A stretch of 5,107 bases of DNA from Lachnospiraceae bacterium (GTDB taxonomy: Bacteria > Bacillota > Clostridia > Lachnospirales > Lachnospiraceae): positions 1-5,107 of the forward strand of contig JAAVAF010000139.1 in the NCBI GenBank assembly GCA_014804225.1, written 5' to 3'. Below are positions 1-5,107 of this stretch, piece by piece (position 1 is the first letter of the stretch; the number at the start of each line of letters is the position of its first letter). The translations under genes were made by a program, and so were the position numbers. The notes beneath the pieces are model-generated. The model had not been told where the DNA came from and did no database searches. It worked only from the letters and a program-made list of their open reading frames with translations.

Positions 1-1554
1 AATATTCCATTAAAAATTAAGTATCAGGGTGAACTTATATTAAGAGGAGAGGCAGTTATTACCTATGAGGATTTTGAGGAAATCAACAGCCACATTGAAG
101 ATGTGGATGCAAAATATAAAAATCCAAGAAATCTCTGTTCCGGTTCTGTCAGACAGCTAAACAATCAGATAACAGCCGAGCGTAATGTCAGATTTTATGC
201 ATTTTCGCTGGTGCGTGCCGAGGAAAACGGTGAGGCTTATGATTTTCAAAATTCACGTGAAAAACAGTTTACGTTCTTGCTGCAGCAAGGCTTTGACGTG
301 GTACCGTATCTGCGTGTAAATAAAGAAAATATTGTTGCTTCGGTGGCAGATTATGAGGAGCGGATAAAGACATATGGTGTGCCTTCCGACGGACTGGTGT
401 TAATCTATGATGATATTGTATATGGACGTTCCTTGGGAAGTACTTCGAAGTTTCCAAGAGATTCTATTGCGTTTAAATGGGCGGACGAGATACGGGAAAC
501 GACATTGAAGGAGATTGAATGGAGTCCAAGCCGCACAGGGCTTATTAATCCGGTAGCAATCTTTGAACCGGTAGAACTTGAGGGGACTACGGTAAGCCGT
601 GCATCGGTTCATAACATTAGTATCTTAAAGAGCTTAAAATTGGGAATTGGCGATAAGATAACGGTATATAAGGCAAATATGATTATCCCACAGATTGATG
701 AAAATTTAACAAATAGTGACAGTGTGGAAATTCCAAAGCATTGTCCCGTGTGTGGCGGGGATACGGAGCTGCGTGCCGTAAATGAGGTACAGTCGCTTTA
801 CTGTATCAATCCGGATTGCGATGCAAAAAAAATTAAGACTTTTACCCATTTTGTAGGACGTGATGCAATGAATATTGACGGACTTTCGGAGGCAACACTT
901 GAAAAGTTTATTGCGAAAGGGTTTATTCATCAGTATAGCGATATTTTTCACCTTGAGGAGCACTGCGATGAGATTGTAACGATGGAGGGTTTTGGCGAGA
1001 AGTCTTATAATAATCTGATCGAGAGCATCGATGCAGCGAGAGAAGTAGAACTTCCGAATTTGATATATAGCCTTGGCATATCCAATATTGGTCTAGCAAA
1101 TGCGAAAGTTATCTGTCGGTTTTATGATTATGATTTAGACGCTATGCGAAAGGCGAGTGCAGAGGAATTAAGCGCAATCGACGGCATTGGAGAGGTCATC
1201 GGAAAAGCGTTTGAGGATTATTTTGCAGTGTCGAAAAACAGTGCAGCATTTGATAATTTATTAAAAGAGATTACGATTCAAAAAGAAGAGATAGACGAGG
1301 ATAGTCAGACGCTTGCGGGAAAAACGTTTGTGGTGACGGGGACGCTAGCGCATTTTGGCAGCAGGAATGAGCTAAAGGATCTGATTGAGAAAAAGGGCGG
1401 AAAGGTGGCGGGAAGCGTTTCCGCAAAGACCGTCTGCCTCATCAATAATGATATTACTTCAGCTTCTTCCAAAAATAAAAAGGCAAAAGAACTGAATGTG
1501 CCAATTATCACAGAAGAGCAGTTTATGGCTGATTATCTCGATATGCAGCCTTGA
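1..1554 (+). CDS. ligA: NAD-dependent DNA ligase LigA, 5'-truncated by the window edge
   Basis: LigA seals nicks in duplex DNA using NAD+, joining Okazaki fragments and finishing repair. The frame is open from base 1, so the GTG at 103 is internal; 517 residues are visible. By comparison with full-length LigA (about 650-670), roughly 135-150 N-terminal residues are missing, including domain Ia and the catalytic KxDG lysine. Visible in order are the nucleotidyltransferase RGE motif (visible residues 15-17), NPRN and SVRQLN (about 41-54), the OB fold from about 168 to 234 (RTGLINPVA, VSRASVHN, IIPQI), and a four-Cys zinc finger (C248, C251, C268, C273). Helix-hairpin-helix repeats follow (about 317-424, with GFGEKS and GIGEVIG), then a C-terminal BRCT domain (about 436-514, GKTFVVTGTL). 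The OB-fold stretch usually reading AGD/E before VIP reads ANM here. It stops at TGA 1552-1554, just ahead of metA on the same strand. Confidence 0.96.
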   Translation, partial: NIPLKIKYQGELILRGEAVITYEDFEEINSHIEDVDAKYKNPRNLCSGSVRQLNNQITAERNVRFYAFSLVRAEENGEAYDFQNSREKQFTFLLQQGFDVVPYLRVNKENIVASVADYEERIKTYGVPSDGLVLIYDDIVYGRSLGSTSKFPRDSIAFKWADEIRETTLKEIEWSPSRTGLINPVAIFEPVELEGTTVSRASVHNISILKSLKLGIGDKITVYKANMIIPQIDENLTNSDSVEIPKHCPVCGGDTELRAVNEVQSLYCINPDCDAKKIKTFTHFVGRDAMNIDGLSEATLEKFIAKGFIHQYSDIFHLEEHCDEIVTMEGFGEKSYNNLIESIDAAREVELPNLIYSLGISNIGLANAKVICRFYDYDLDAMRKASAEELSAIDGIGEVIGKAFEDYFAVSKNSAAFDNLLKEITIQKEEIDEDSQTLAGKTFVVTGTLAHFGSRNELKDLIEKKGGKVAGSVSAKTVCLINNDITSASSKNKKAKELNVPIITEEQFMADYLDMQP

Positions 1555-1589
1555 TATGTCTGAAAAAAGAGATACGGAGGGAAAGTAAA

Positions 1590-2495
1590 ATGCCGATTAA
1601 GGTGCAAAGTGAATTACCTGCGAAAGAAATTTTGGAGCACGAAAATATATTTGTTATGGACGAAACGCGTGCGATGCATCAGGATATCAGACCGCTACAG
1701 GTGTGCGTGCTTAATTTGATGCCAATCAAGCAGGATACGGAGCTGCAGCTTTTGCGGGCGCTTTCGAATACGCCGCTGCAAGTCGATGTGACGTTTTTGA
1801 TGGTGACAAGTCATGTGTCGCTCAACACGTCCGCAAACCATTTAAACCGCTTTTATACAACTTTTGATGAAATCAAACCAAAACGTTTTGATGGAATGAT
1901 CATCACGGGTGCACCTGTGGAAGATATGGATTTTGAAGCGGTCGATTATTGGGACGAGATTTGTACCATAATGGACTGGGCGCAAGAGCACGTAACATCG
2001 ACGCTTCATATCTGTTGGGGCGCTCAGGCGGGATTTTATCATTACTATGGAATCCAAAAGCGAAAGCTTCCGGAAAAGCTGTTTGGTATTTACTCACACA
2101 AGGTACAGAATCGGAAAGTGCCGTTAGTCCGCGGTTTTGATGACTTTTTCCTGGCACCGCACAGCCGTCATACGGAAACGCCCGCAAGTGAAATTCATCA
2201 ATGCGATGCGATTACGGTGCTTGCAGAATCGGATGAAGCGGGGGTTTTTTTGGCATATGCAGAAGAGGGAAAAAAAATATTCGTAAACGGGCATCCCGAA
2301 TATGACAGATATACACTTGATGCGGAGTATAAAAGAGATTTGGGCAAAGGGCTTCCGATACATATTCCAATTAATTATTATCCTGATGATAATCCCGAAA
2401 ACAGACCGGAGCTGCAGTGGCGGTCGCATAGTAATAATCTTTATACGAATTGGCTTAATTATTACGTATATCAAGTAACCCCGTATGATTTGTAG
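1590..2495 (+). CDS. metA: Homoserine O-acetyltransferase (MetA/HTS family)
   Basis: This cytoplasmic enzyme acylates the hydroxyl of L-homoserine, committing it to methionine synthesis. The ATG at 1590 was chosen because GGAGG lies about 9 nt upstream (1576-1580) and because it gives 301 residues beginning MPIKVQSELPA, the usual MetA start; a longer frame from TTG 1551 would overlap ligA. Numbering matches the family: nucleophile Cys142 in ICWGAQAG, His235 and Glu237 in NGHPEYDR. The acyl-donor position reads Glu111 in TGAPVED. In characterised MetA enzymes, Glu111 (Bacillus cereus) goes with acetyl-CoA and Gly111 (E. coli) with succinyl-CoA, so acetyl transfer is inferred despite the common 'succinyltransferase' label. 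The gene follows ligA by 35 bp and may be cotranscribed. That gap is too short for a SAM riboswitch or T-box, so any methionine control must lie elsewhere. No clear terminator follows before the IS. Confidence 0.96.
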   Translation: MPIKVQSELPAKEILEHENIFVMDETRAMHQDIRPLQVCVLNLMPIKQDTELQLLRALSNTPLQVDVTFLMVTSHVSLNTSANHLNRFYTTFDEIKPKRFDGMIITGAPVEDMDFEAVDYWDEICTIMDWAQEHVTSTLHICWGAQAGFYHYYGIQKRKLPEKLFGIYSHKVQNRKVPLVRGFDDFFLAPHSRHTETPASEIHQCDAITVLAESDEAGVFLAYAEEGKKIFVNGHPEYDRYTLDAEYKRDLGKGLPIHIPINYYPDDNPENRPELQWRSHSNNLYTNWLNYYVYQVTPYDL

Positions 2496-2519
2496 AGGAT
2501 ATGCTTGAAAAACAGTAAG

Positions 2520-2528
2520 GATAGTATC
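2520..2528 (+). repeat. Left copy of 9-bp direct repeat GATAGTATC (candidate IS junction)
   Basis: It is identical to 4175-4183 and lies between metA and the IS. The adjacent host-side sequence ACAGTAAGGATA (2512-2523) is matched at 10 of 12 positions by ACAGAAAGGCTA read on the minus strand within the candidate bridge RNA. Confidence 0.45.
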
Positions 2529-2681
2529 AGAAAGCTTTAATAAGGTTTTGCACCTTATACATAATTCGTTAAAATAAATACAGTAGCAGGTAATCGTTAC
2601 TTCATATAAAGACTAACTATTAAAAGTCAAGACCTAAAATGAAATTTTTTGATTGAATTGCAGAAATGCATTTCAGATATA

Positions 2682-2703
2682 TTTGAACATTGAAAACTGC
2701 ATG
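2682..2703 (+). other. rRNA spacer-like motif (TTGAAAACTGCAT context)
   Basis: The stretch containing GAACATTGAAAACTGCAT resembles, from memory, the conserved motif found in Firmicutes 16S-23S rRNA spacers shortly before the 23S gene. No rRNA gene body is visible nearby. It could be a remnant of an rRNA operon, part of an IS right end that captured such sequence, or coincidence. Confidence 0.35.
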
Positions 2704-2710
2704 ACAAATA

Positions 2711-2730
2711 GAGTGTCGTTTTCGGCACTC
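2711..2730. repeat. Hairpin-forming inverted repeat just past the transposase stop
   Basis: GAGTGTCG (2711-2718) and CGGCACTC (2723-2730) form an 8-bp stem with one G-T pair around a TTTT loop. It lies about 30 nt beyond the recombinase stop. In the recombinase direction it is followed by TATTTGTC, not a proper T run, so a role as subterminal IS structure or RNA 3'-end stabiliser is as likely as termination. Confidence 0.5.
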
Positions 2731-2758
2731 AAAAAGGAGATATTAGATTTAGAAAAGA

Positions 2759-3934
2759 TCAAGCTGCTTTATTGTATGTCTGCCCTGATTTCTCAAGCTG
2801 ATAAATTACACGAACAAGCTTCTTTGCAGCATGGGATATGGCTACGTTATAGTGCTTTCCCTCTGCCCGCTTTTTGGCAAGGTAAGTTGCAAAGTTGCTG
2901 TCCCATATGCAGACATATTTAGTGGCATTAAACAGAGCATACCGTAGATAGCGAGAACCCCGTTTCTCCATATGAGAATAACAGTTATCAAGCTGTCCTG
3001 ACTGGTAAGTAGATGGTGAAAGACCTGCATAGGCAAGTATCTTATCCGGAGAATCGAAACGGCTGAAATCACCAATCTCTGCGACAATCATGGCTCCCAT
3101 CCGATAGTTAATTCCAGGAATAGAAAGGATAGGTGAGTGAATGTTATCCATAATGGATTTTATTTCCGATTCAATTTCATCAATCTCAACTGTCAGTTCC
3201 TGTATCAGCTTGATGGTGTGCTTCAGTTCAAGAGATTTGGCAGGCATATGAGAACCAATAGAGGCTCTTGCGGCTTCACGAAACAGGACGGCGGTATCTT
3301 TATCGTATCTGCCCTTAGAAGTTTCGGAAAGCAGATTTGTAAGCCTGGTAAGGTGTGCTGATGCAATGTCGGAGGAGCTTGGGAATTCATAAAGCATTGC
3401 ATAGACAGATGCTATATGAAGGACAGGAACAAGCTTTTCCAGTTCCGGGAAAAGGATGTTTACAAGACGTGAAACGGAAGTTTTTAATTTAGCACGTTCC
3501 TGTACTTTGTCAAAACGATAACGGGTGAGTGACTTTAGCTCCTCGTTGTGGTAAGATGTGTCTGAGTAGGACTTTAAGTTTACATCAGACATGATCATGG
3601 AAGCGATTGTACGGGCATCGACTTTATCCGTTTTCGTCTGTCTAAGGCTTAGACTTTTTCTGTACAGATTGGTATGTAACGGATTGATGACAAAGGTGGT
3701 CAGACCTTTATCAAGAAGAAACCCCAAAAGATTGTAACTGTAGTGTCCGGTGGCTTCAAGCCCTACTTTTACTTTGGTTAAATCATCTGATACAGATTCG
3801 ATTCTTTGGAACAAGGATTCAAACCCCTCACGATTGTTGGTGATGGTAAAGGACTTAAACAATACATCCCCATCTGAGTTAGTGATAAAGCAGTCATGCT
3901 TATCTTTTGCAACATCAATTCCGACGTAGATCAT
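2759..3934 (-). CDS. IS110-family transposase (DEDD serine recombinase)
   Basis: This is the recombinase that excises and inserts the IS; characterised relatives work with an element-encoded bridge RNA that pairs donor and target. The start is the ATG at 3934, with AAAGGAGA 6 nt upstream, giving 391 residues beginning MIYVGIDVAKDKHD, the normal family start; an upstream ATG adds 15 atypical residues. The N-terminal RuvC-like domain shows D7 (GIDVAKDK), E60 (GLEATGHY), D103 and D106 (TKTDKVDART), completing the DEDD set. Residues about 130-265 are helical and charged, probably a coiled coil. The C-terminal Transposase_20 domain (about 268-355) contains SIPGI, AEIGDFSRF and AGLSPSTYQSGQ, where S312 is the likely catalytic serine. 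No stop or frameshift is seen, so the gene looks functional. It is convergent with metA. The 250-nt upstream non-coding end favours the IS110 rather than IS1111 group, though the downstream end is also long. Confidence 0.95.
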   Translation of the reverse strand: MIYVGIDVAKDKHDCFITNSDGDVLFKSFTITNNREGFESLFQRIESVSDDLTKVKVGLEATGHYSYNLLGFLLDKGLTTFVINPLHTNLYRKSLSLRQTKTDKVDARTIASMIMSDVNLKSYSDTSYHNEELKSLTRYRFDKVQERAKLKTSVSRLVNILFPELEKLVPVLHIASVYAMLYEFPSSSDIASAHLTRLTNLLSETSKGRYDKDTAVLFREAARASIGSHMPAKSLELKHTIKLIQELTVEIDEIESEIKSIMDNIHSPILSIPGINYRMGAMIVAEIGDFSRFDSPDKILAYAGLSPSTYQSGQLDNCYSHMEKRGSRYLRYALFNATKYVCIWDSNFATYLAKKRAEGKHYNVAISHAAKKLVRVIYQLEKSGQTYNKAA

Positions 3935-3968
3935 AGTAAATCTCCTTTGAATAAATATTTGATACTGT

Positions 3969-4012
3969 TTTAGAACCACTGGTACTCCTTGCGATTGTAA
4001 CCTCGTTCTAAA
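3969..4012 (-). repeat. Inverted repeat TTTAGAAC/GTTCTAAA, candidate donor-binding loop
   Basis: Perfect 8-bp arms lie at 3969-3976 and 4005-4012, enclosing 28 nt. Within it, GGT(T)AC can pair with GTACC, leaving a small terminal loop. It ends about 35 nt before the transposase start codon, so it could also influence recombinase translation. Confidence 0.6.
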
Positions 4013-4054
4013 TCAACCGTCATGCGGTATCTAACTGATTAACAAATAGGCAAA

Positions 4055-4124
4055 GAGACTGTGGTTGTAGCCTTTCTGTAACCATCAAAGTGGTAGGCGG
4101 TGATTTACCAATCCACAGTATCTC
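4055..4124 (-). repeat. Long imperfect hairpin, candidate target-binding loop
   Basis: The outer arms are GAGACTGTGG (4055-4064) and CCACAGTATCTC (4113-4124), which pair over 10 bp with a 2-nt bulge. Inside, GTAACCATCA (4078-4087) pairs with TGATTTAC (4101-4108), with a 2-nt bulge and a 13-nt loop. The asymmetric internal loop (4065-4077 on one side, 4109-4112 on the other) is the kind of place where a bridge RNA carries its guides. Confidence 0.6.
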
Positions 4125-4174
4125 CAATATCATAGCCTAACCTATAGAAAAGGTAAAGAATGACTATGACTAAT

Positions 4175-4183
4175 GATAGTATC
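4175..4183 (+). repeat. Right copy of 9-bp direct repeat GATAGTATC (candidate IS junction)
   Basis: It is identical to 2520-2528. It is preceded inside the element by two tandem TGACTA units (4161-4172) and followed by TATAGACC, which belongs to the presumed host sequence. AGATACT (minus strand, spanning this copy) recurs in the candidate bridge RNA at 4117-4123. Confidence 0.45.
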
Positions 4184-4189
4184 TATAGA
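4184..4189 (+). promoter_or_regulatory. Possible -10 box of a promoter split by the IS
   Basis: TATAGA here would pair with TTGAAA at 2505-2510 across an 18-bp spacer if the sequence between the two GATAGTATC copies were removed. In the present arrangement nothing resembling a -35 box sits at the right distance upstream. The predicted leader to the small gene would begin near 4196. AGACC (4187-4191) and GGTCT (4200-4204) nearby could form a small stem. The -10 matches consensus at only four of six positions. Confidence 0.25.
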
Positions 4190-4228
4190 CCTTGGAGAGG
4201 GTCTTTAAACACTACTACTATATAATAC

Positions 4229-4239
4229 GAGGTGGTGAT
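4229..4239 (+). promoter_or_regulatory. Strong Shine-Dalgarno for the small ORF
   Basis: GAGGTGGTGAT differs from the ideal anti-16S complement by one base and ends 3 nt before the ATG at 4243. It fixes the start there and argues against the longer frame from TTG 4192, which would run through this site. Confidence 0.75.
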
Positions 4240-4242
4240 TAT

Positions 4243-4425
4243 ATGCCAGAAAAGGAAATGATGCAAAGGAACATTGAAGAATTTGAAAGATTGCAAGATT
4301 ATATGATATCTTGCGAAAAAGATTCTGATGTATATAAAAAAATGAAAAGGCGTTATACAGCATTAAAAGTGATTTTAACGGCTTCAGGGATTAATCTTAC
4401 GGAAATTGATATAATTAAAGAGTAG
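4243..4425 (+). CDS. Small charged hypothetical protein, 60 aa
   Basis: I do not recognise this protein. It has 60 residues, no signal peptide and no membrane segment. The first 20 residues are rich in Glu, Met and Gln, a basic patch YKKMKRRY lies at 31-38, and the end is ASGINLTEIDIIKE. The composition suggests two helices and a soluble cytoplasmic protein; a single Cys at residue 24 cannot form a metal site alone. An excellent Shine-Dalgarno (4229-4239) and an immediately following intrinsic terminator support a real, short transcription unit. It does not match the Spo0E-like or small DNA-binding families I can recall. Its promoter may have been separated by the IS, so present expression is uncertain unless the element supplies outward transcription or metA readthrough crosses it. 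Confidence 0.75.
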   Translation: MPEKEMMQRNIEEFERLQDYMISCEKDSDVYKKMKRRYTALKVILTASGINLTEIDIIKE

Positions 4426-4432
4426 TAATGAT

Positions 4433-4482
4433 AAAAGGTGTAAAATCTTATTAAGTCAAGATTTTACACCTTTTGATTTTTT
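4433..4482. terminator. Bidirectional intrinsic terminator
   Basis: A perfect 17-bp inverted repeat (4433-4449 and 4458-4474) encloses an 8-nt loop. On the plus strand the arm ends in TTTT, followed by GA and TTTTTT (4477-4482), a clear terminator 7 nt after the small ORF's stop. On the minus strand the stem also ends in TTTT, then ATCATT, so it probably ends the convergent muramidase transcript too, though less cleanly. Confidence 0.9.
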
Positions 4483-4483
4483 A

Positions 4484-5107
4484 CTAGCAGATTTTTTTCC
4501 ACAATGAACGTGTAATGTTGCCAACAATGCCGTCTGCTTTCAAACCAAGCAATGTCTGCACTTCTTTTACTTTCTGCGCCATGTTGGCATCAAAGATGCC
4601 GTTAATCTGTGCTGCATCTGCTTGTCCCATGTTGTTGGTAAGTTTGCCGAAACGCCACAAGTACCACTGTACCCAGCTTGCGGCGTTGCCGATTTTTCCT
4701 ACCGTTACGTTTGTTGTCGGCTCTGTAAACGGATTGTATTTAATGGGGATTTCTTCTGAACCGTTTTCAAATGTGTCATTTTGATACCAGGCATTAAGGT
4801 CAACGTATCCCTGTATTCCGGGAATAATGCCTTTAGAGCTGTATTGCCACCCTGCGAGCGCTACTCCTGTTGGCAGATACTTGCTGTCGGGGATATCTGC
4901 AGATATAGCTTTTTGTGTTGTAAAAGGGTATCGCGCCCACCAGATAGGGATATCGTTCATTTCCTTGGCATAAGGCTTGAGGTAGGGAGTATAATATGAT
5001 GCCCCTGTGTAGATACCGAAATTCATATTGGCAGATTTTGCAAATGTTTTGTAAATATTGATAATCGCTATAATTTTACTGCCAAGCCCCTTGACTGCGT
5101 TATCCTC
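4484..5107 (-). CDS. GH25 muramidase with C-terminal peptidoglycan-binding domain, 5' end beyond window
   Basis: Glycoside hydrolase 25 enzymes cleave the MurNAc-GlcNAc bond of peptidoglycan. The frame is open to the window edge, so the ATG at 5026 is internal; 207 C-terminal residues are visible. The first two visible residues, Glu-Asp of EDNAVKG, probably belong to the GH25 active-site acidic motif (usually D-x-E), the glutamate being the likely acid catalyst. Further GH25 signatures are FGIYTGASYY (about 30-39), IPIWWARYP (about 53-61), and WQYSSKGIIPGIQGYVDLN (about 87-105). A Pro/Thr/Asn-rich linker (about 115-137) leads to a PG_binding_1-like repeat (about 138-207) with SWVQWYLWRFG, INGIFDANMAQKVKEVQ and ADGIVGNIT. 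The N terminus, including any signal peptide, is out of view, so a secreted autolysin and a prophage endolysin cannot be separated. No phage genes are visible. It converges on the small ORF and shares its terminator. Confidence 0.9.
   Translation of the reverse strand, partial: EDNAVKGLGSKIIAIINIYKTFAKSANMNFGIYTGASYYTPYLKPYAKEMNDIPIWWARYPFTTQKAISADIPDSKYLPTGVALAGWQYSSKGIIPGIQGYVDLNAWYQNDTFENGSEEIPIKYNPFTEPTTNVTVGKIGNAASWVQWYLWRFGKLTNNMGQADAAQINGIFDANMAQKVKEVQTLLGLKADGIVGNITRSLWKKIC

Larger units (their letters stand above)
2496..2758. other. Non-coding region between metA and the transposase stop (mostly IS right end)
   Basis: I see no credible gene in this 263-nt AT-rich stretch. It holds a TTGAAA box (2505-2510), the left copy of GATAGTATC (2520-2528), a small hairpin ATAAGGT/ACCTTAT (2540-2546 and 2552-2558, 5-nt loop), and the palindrome GAAATGCATTTC (2663-2674). 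It also has an rRNA-spacer-like motif (2682-2703) and a hairpin 30 nt past the transposase stop (2711-2730). None of the hairpins is followed by a convincing T run in either direction, so none is a clear terminator for metA or the transposase. If the GATAGTATC copies mark the IS ends, only 2496-2519 is host sequence and the rest is the IS right end. That would be long for an IS110-group right end, so a boundary nearer 2710-2750 remains possible. Confidence 0.5.
3960..4150 (-). ncRNA. Candidate IS110 bridge RNA (seekRNA) region
   Basis: IS110-group elements encode a structured guide RNA in the non-coding end upstream of the recombinase. This stretch has the right place and strand, and no ORF. 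Reading the minus strand, a weak 5' stem-loop (TATAG/CTATG, at 4142-4146 and 4131-4135) is followed by a large hairpin at 4055-4124. Next come a small ACCG/CGGT hairpin (4016-4028) and a hairpin at 3969-4012 closed by an 8-bp TTTAGAAC/GTTCTAAA stem. The two larger hairpins would correspond to target-binding and donor-binding loops in that order. Guide-like matches to the flanking DNA are described in the findings; convincing donor guides were not found. The limits are approximate, no promoter was identified, and all pairing was done by eye. Confidence 0.5.
2520..4183 (-). mobile_element. IS110-family insertion sequence, probable full-length copy
   Basis: The element consists of one intact IS110-type recombinase gene on the minus strand with non-coding sequence on both sides. 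The ends are proposed from the direct repeat GATAGTATC at 2520-2528 and 4175-4183, which gives about 1655 bp counting one repeat copy. IS110 elements lack conventional terminal inverted repeats and recombine at a short shared core, so a short direct repeat at the borders is compatible, but a 9-bp match could be chance. The central CT of GATACTATC (minus strand) would be a plausible core dinucleotide, CT being the core known from IS621. Orientation puts the left end, upstream of the recombinase, at the high-coordinate side. The presence of an IS110 element is secure; the exact limits are not. Confidence 0.6.

Noticed and set aside
1551..1589. N-terminal extension of MetA from TTG 1551
   Set aside because: It would overlap the ligA stop. 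The ATG at 1590 has the ribosome site and gives exact family residue numbering.
2535..2540. Short direct repeat CTTTAA (also 4203-4208) as IS boundary
   Set aside because: It is only 6 bp of low-complexity sequence, with less supporting context than GATAGTATC.
2540..2558. Hairpin ATAAGGT/ACCTTAT as the metA terminator
   Set aside because: The stem is only 7 bp and AT-rich, no T run follows, and it probably lies within the IS.
2653..2922. Plus-strand ORF of 89 codons
   Set aside because: It starts at TTG without a ribosome site, runs antisense into the transposase and has no family signature.
4221..4226. Perfect TATAAT as a -10 box for the small ORF
   Set aside because: A start about 7 nt downstream would fall inside the Shine-Dalgarno, and no -35-like sequence lies 16-18 bp upstream.
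1..5107. CRISPR array, tRNA or defence system
   Set aside because: There are no regularly spaced repeats, no tRNA-like folds noticed, and every sizeable gene has an ordinary identity.

Overview
The window is AT-rich with Firmicutes-style ribosome binding sites. Its gene content suggests a gut-type Clostridia member, most plausibly Lachnospiraceae; that placement is inferred from protein character and not proven.

Layout. From 1 to 1554 (+) lies the 3' three-quarters of an NAD-dependent DNA ligase gene (ligA), whose start is outside the window. It is followed after 35 bp by metA (1590-2495, +), homoserine O-acyltransferase, the first committed step of methionine synthesis. Its residue 111 is Glu, which predicts acetyl-CoA rather than succinyl-CoA as donor. 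The middle, about 2520-4183, is an IS110-family insertion sequence. Its DEDD recombinase gene (2759-3934, -) is intact and convergent with metA. About 250 nt upstream of the recombinase and 230 nt downstream are non-coding. To the right are a 60-residue unrecognised small protein (4243-4425, +), a strong bidirectional terminator (4433-4482), and the C-terminal two-thirds or so of a GH25 muramidase with a peptidoglycan-binding domain (4484 to the window end, -).

How the parts relate. The 9-bp sequence GATAGTATC occurs at 2520-2528 and 4175-4183 and is the best candidate for the IS junctions. Collapsing the repeats joins TTGAAA (2505-2510) to TATAGA (4184-4189) with an 18-bp spacer, so the IS may have split a promoter serving the small gene.

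The most interesting item is the upstream non-coding end of the IS (about 3960-4150, minus strand). It folds on paper into two hairpins, as expected of an IS110 bridge RNA. One strand of the larger hairpin matches the metA-side flank at 10 of 12 positions and another stretch matches the other flank over 7 nt, as target guides would. This was paired by eye and needs covariance and copy comparison.
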